Positions 3,189-5,519 of a stretch of 5,519 bases of DNA are shown piece after piece (position 1 is the first letter of the stretch; each line of letters begins with the position of its first letter). The notes under the pieces are model-generated. The model was not told where the DNA came from. It saw only the letters and a list, made by a program, of their open reading frames with translations, and searched no databases. The stretch lies in NCBI GenBank assembly GCA_024643825.1, contig JAHEME010000241.1, positions 1 to 5,519 of the forward strand, in the 5' to 3' direction. The translations under genes and the position numbers were made by a program. The DNA is from Chloroflexota bacterium (GTDB lineage Bacteria > Chloroflexota > Anaerolineae > Aggregatilineales > UBA3940).

Positions 3189-5519
3189 TTATGGGGTCGG
3201 TGTTGGGGTTGCAGGCGCTGTCAGCACCGTGATCGGGACATCAAACGTGGGCTGGATATAGTTCCCGTCTACCGCGACCACGACCAGCCGAATGACATAG
3301 TTCCCTGGTGGCAGCGCATCTGCGTGAAGAATCTCCAGAACTCCGTTGTTTACTGGAGCCGTATGAGTGTCACCCAGAGTTGCCCATCCGTCAAACGGCC
3401 CTCCGCTGATTTCGATCTTATAGAAGCTGATCCGGGCCGGGTCAAATCCGACTGTGCCGAGGACAGGCAGAACGCCATACACGCCCTGATTGGCTTCTGG
3501 ATACGTGATGACGTAGATAGCCCCTGTGCCGGGATCAAAGCCTGGTGCTTCTTCGACGACCTGTTCCAATACATCAATCGGGCAGGGGATGCCGGGCACA
3601 ATCGGAACCCCATTGGCCCAGGCCCAGTTCCGGGCGCGGATCGCCTGATCTGGGTCTGTGGGGGCTGCGATAAATAGTTGGAAGTTCATCTCTGCTGCAT
3701 CCGCCCGATCCTGTGGAATTTCACAGTAGGGTGGGTTGTTCAGCGATGGGCTGTTGTTCGGGCGGGCTTCGTTAAATGTTTGAAGTGCGGGGGCAATTGC
3801 CGCGATGCGCTCTTCATTCATCGGCAGAACGCCGATGGCCCACAACCCTGGTTCCACTTCGATGTGAATCAACGGTAGATCACCGGGCGGCGGTTCCCCT
3901 TCCACCGTTGGGCGCGGTGTCCATGTCGGAGTGGGAGCTAGTGTTGGGGTGAGGAGCGCATCTTCCGGTTTGGGGATCAAGAACCAGTCGGCTCTCAGAC
4001 GCGGACAGCCCTGATCCACCGGGGCCGGATCACGAAGCGAGGAGAGCACACAGATCTGGTGCTGCTCCAATCTGTCTGGCGGGGTAAAGCCGCTGCGGAT
4101 CGGTGGTAGAGTTGCCGCTTCCAGTAGTGCGGTGAGGCTGCTATCGCTGTAAATGGCTGTCATGTAGTCATGCCAGATCGGAGCCGCCCCCGTCAGGCCG
4201 GATGTGCCCTCCGCCATCGCGGAGTTATCGGTATTTCCTGCCCACACCGCTACTACAAGGTGCGGCGTGTATCCAACCGTCCAGTTATCCCGAAAGTCAT
4301 TCGTCGTCCCTGTTTTCGCGGCGGCAGGGAAGTCCAGCAGCAGCGCGGAGTCGCTTCCCATTGCGGGGGTTCGTGCGGTGTTATCGGAGAGAATATCGCT
4401 GATCTGAAAAGCGATGCGCGGGTCGAGAACTTCCTCCCCCGGCTCTGTGTCTGCTTCGTAGAGTACATTGCCCTGGCTGTCTTCTACTCGCGTAATCAGG
4501 TGGGGGATGATCTTGTGACCACCATTGGCAAAAACAGCGTATGCGCTTGCCAGTTCCAATGGGGTCAGTTCACCGCCACCCAAGGTCAGCGAAAGCCCAT
4601 ACTGTGATGGATCATCGCCTAGACTCTGAATGCCGAAGCGATGCGAGATTTCCAGCAGAGAACGAACACTAATCGCATTCAGCAGTTCTACTGCCGGGAT
4701 GTTATACGAGTTCGCCAGTGCATCCCGAAGACGCACGGGGCCGTGAAAGCGTTCATCGTAGTTGACCGGGTTGTATTCTCCACCAACGCCATCGGGAAAT
4801 GAGATCGGTACATCCCATACAATCGAAGCAGGCGACCATCCCTGTTCAAAGGCGGCGGCATAGGTCAGCGGCTTCATAGCGCTGCCCGGCTGCTGTTGCG
4901 AGAGGATCACGTTGACGTTGCCGTCTATCGATTCGTCGTTGTAGTCTGCGCTGCCTACCATCGCCAGCACTTCGCCAGTGTTTGGGTTGATGGCAACGAG
5001 AGCCGCATTGTGCAGGTTGGCTTCCTCGCGCACCGCCGCGACTTGCTGGGCGACAATTTGCTCCCCCAGCCGCTGATAGGGTATCGATAAGGTTGTATGG
5101 ATGGTGAGACCACCCCGCGCAATGATGTTCGGATCAATACCGGGAAGCTGCGCTAACTCACTGCGAACGGCTACGGTAAAGTGCGGGGCCAGTAAAGATA
5201 CATCCGGACTTTCAAGATCGGAACTAAACAGGGGGCGTTCCGCGAAGGCCGCGTCTGCTTCTGTTTGGGTCAGGTAGCCATGGGTAACCATCAGATCGAG
5301 CACCTGCCGTTGGCGCACCTTGGCGGCATCGAAGTTTACGTAAGGGTCGTACGCGATAGGAGCTTGTACCAGTCCGGCTAGAAAAGCCGATTCTGCTACC
5401 GTCAAATCGGCAGCATGCTTGCCAAAGTAGACATCTGCCGCGCCTTCGATGCCATAGGCCAGGTTCCCGTAGTAGACCTCATTCAAATAGAGTTCCAGAA
5501 TGTGATCCTTATCATAGGT
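3189..5519 (-). CDS. Class A penicillin-binding protein (bifunctional peptidoglycan synthase), N-terminus outside window
   Basis: The C-terminal 776 residues of a membrane-anchored enzyme that polymerises lipid II and cross-links peptidoglycan on the outer face of the cytoplasmic membrane. The fragment opens inside the GT51 glycosyltransferase domain (LELYLNEVYYGN at about 8-19, then YFGKHAADLTVAESAFLAGL); the catalytic Glu, the signal anchor and the start codon are beyond the edge. The transpeptidase domain has all three penicillin-binding motifs: SAMK (213-216, nucleophile Ser at nt 4881-4883), SYN (271-273) and KTGTT (402-406). After about residue 520 there is a Thr/Pro-rich linker (nt 3882-3950), then an extension of about 230 residues ending in TPTPTP. 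The last part of the extension (about 680-765) looks Ig/FN3-like. The frame reads through the TTG at 5486 to the window edge, so that codon is not the start. Four Cys outside the catalytic core could form disulfides in the exported part. The family call is firm. No symbol is given because paralogues are common. Confidence 0.96.
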   Translation of the reverse strand, partial: TYDKDHILELYLNEVYYGNLAYGIEGAADVYFGKHAADLTVAESAFLAGLVQAPIAYDPYVNFDAAKVRQRQVLDLMVTHGYLTQTEADAAFAERPLFSSDLESPDVSLLAPHFTVAVRSELAQLPGIDPNIIARGGLTIHTTLSIPYQRLGEQIVAQQVAAVREEANLHNAALVAINPNTGEVLAMVGSADYNDESIDGNVNVILSQQQPGSAMKPLTYAAAFEQGWSPASIVWDVPISFPDGVGGEYNPVNYDERFHGPVRLRDALANSYNIPAVELLNAISVRSLLEISHRFGIQSLGDDPSQYGLSLTLGGGELTPLELASAYAVFANGGHKIIPHLITRVEDSQGNVLYEADTEPGEEVLDPRIAFQISDILSDNTARTPAMGSDSALLLDFPAAAKTGTTNDFRDNWTVGYTPHLVVAVWAGNTDNSAMAEGTSGLTGAAPIWHDYMTAIYSDSSLTALLEAATLPPIRSGFTPPDRLEQHQICVLSSLRDPAPVDQGCPRLRADWFLIPKPEDALLTPTLAPTPTWTPRPTVEGEPPPGDLPLIHIEVEPGLWAIGVLPMNEERIAAIAPALQTFNEARPNNSPSLNNPPYCEIPQDRADAAEMNFQLFIAAPTDPDQAIRARNWAWANGVPIVPGIPCPIDVLEQVVEEAPGFDPGTGAIYVITYPEANQGVYGVLPVLGTVGFDPARISFYKIEISGGPFDGWATLGDTHTAPVNNGVLEILHADALPPGNYVIRLVVVAVDGNYIQPTFDVPITVLTAPATPTPTP
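3192..3950 (-). other. Thr/Pro linker and C-terminal extension of the penicillin-binding protein
   Basis: This marks the non-catalytic tail of the synthase. The linker (nt 3882-3950) is built of TPT/APTPTW/TPRPTV units. It is followed by a globular region of about 130 residues with two Cys and many Pro and Asn, then by a beta-rich segment (FDPARISFYKIEISG ... GNYVIRLVVVAVDGNY) that resembles an extracellular Ig-like fold, and finally by a short Thr/Pro tail at the stop codon. Its place after the transpeptidase puts it outside the membrane. A role in wall or partner binding is inferred; I recognise no named domain with certainty. Confidence 0.6.

Noticed and set aside
3882..3950. Short GT-rich repeats here and at the gene's 3' end as a DNA repeat array
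   Set aside because: They are explained by Thr-Pro codon repeats in the protein linker and tail. No regular DNA repeat unit extends beyond them.
4170..4607. Plus-strand open frame of 145 codons inside the penicillin-binding protein gene
   Set aside because: It is antisense to the transpeptidase domain with its conserved SYN and KTG motifs, and has no recognisable protein features. It is a shadow of the real gene.
5484..5486. TTG at 5486 as the start of the penicillin-binding protein
   Set aside because: The frame continues upstream to the window edge with typical GT51 sequence (YDKDHILELYLNE), so the codon is an internal Leu and the gene is partial.
1..5519. CRISPR array, tRNA, rRNA, insertion sequence or phage signature
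   Set aside because: No spaced direct repeats, cloverleaf-like gene, transposase motif or terminal inverted repeats were found, and nearly all bases are taken up by recognised genes.

Overview
The window looks like bacterial chromosome, most likely from a Chloroflexota member of the Anaerolineae type. That placement is an inference. It rests on the class A penicillin-binding protein at the right end, which has a Thr/Pro-rich 'TPTP' linker, a long Ig-like C-terminal extension and a TPTPTP tail, a style common in that phylum. The DNA is moderately GC-rich, uses GTG and TTG starts, and has clear Shine-Dalgarno sites. I see no mobile element, CRISPR array, tRNA or rRNA.

Layout, left to right. 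(1) Positions 1-985, minus strand: the N-terminal 328 residues of a DEAD-box RNA helicase with a complete cold-shock domain fused at its N-terminus; the gene runs off the left edge. (2) Positions 986-1147: a leader/intergenic region with a candidate minus-strand promoter, a small hairpin, a strong intrinsic terminator, a 12-bp perfect palindrome and the helicase ribosome-binding site. (3) Positions 1148-1747, minus: a DUF1684 protein, best started at a TTG. (4) Positions 1748-1830: a short divergent regulatory region. (5) Positions 1831-2148, plus: a small DUF427 protein, the only plus-strand gene. (6) Positions 2189-3160, minus: a full-length PfkB-family sugar-kinase homologue whose catalytic aspartate and several other signature residues are replaced. 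(7) Positions 3189-5519, minus: the C-terminal 776 residues of a bifunctional peptidoglycan synthase; its start lies beyond the right edge.

Functionally, the synthase and the PfkB-like gene are only 28 bp apart, and a strong AGGAGG site lies between them, so they probably form one transcript running right to left. DUF1684 and DUF427 are divergently transcribed from about 80 bp. The cold-shock/helicase gene is downstream of DUF1684 but separated from it by a terminator. A promoter-like element upstream of that terminator raises the possibility that the hairpin is an attenuator in the helicase leader.

Most of the window is ordinary, recognisable housekeeping-type content. The points most worth a second look are the catalytically degenerate PfkB protein and its link to a cell-wall synthase, the cold-shock-domain/DEAD helicase fusion and its leader, and the uncharacterised C-terminal extension of the synthase.
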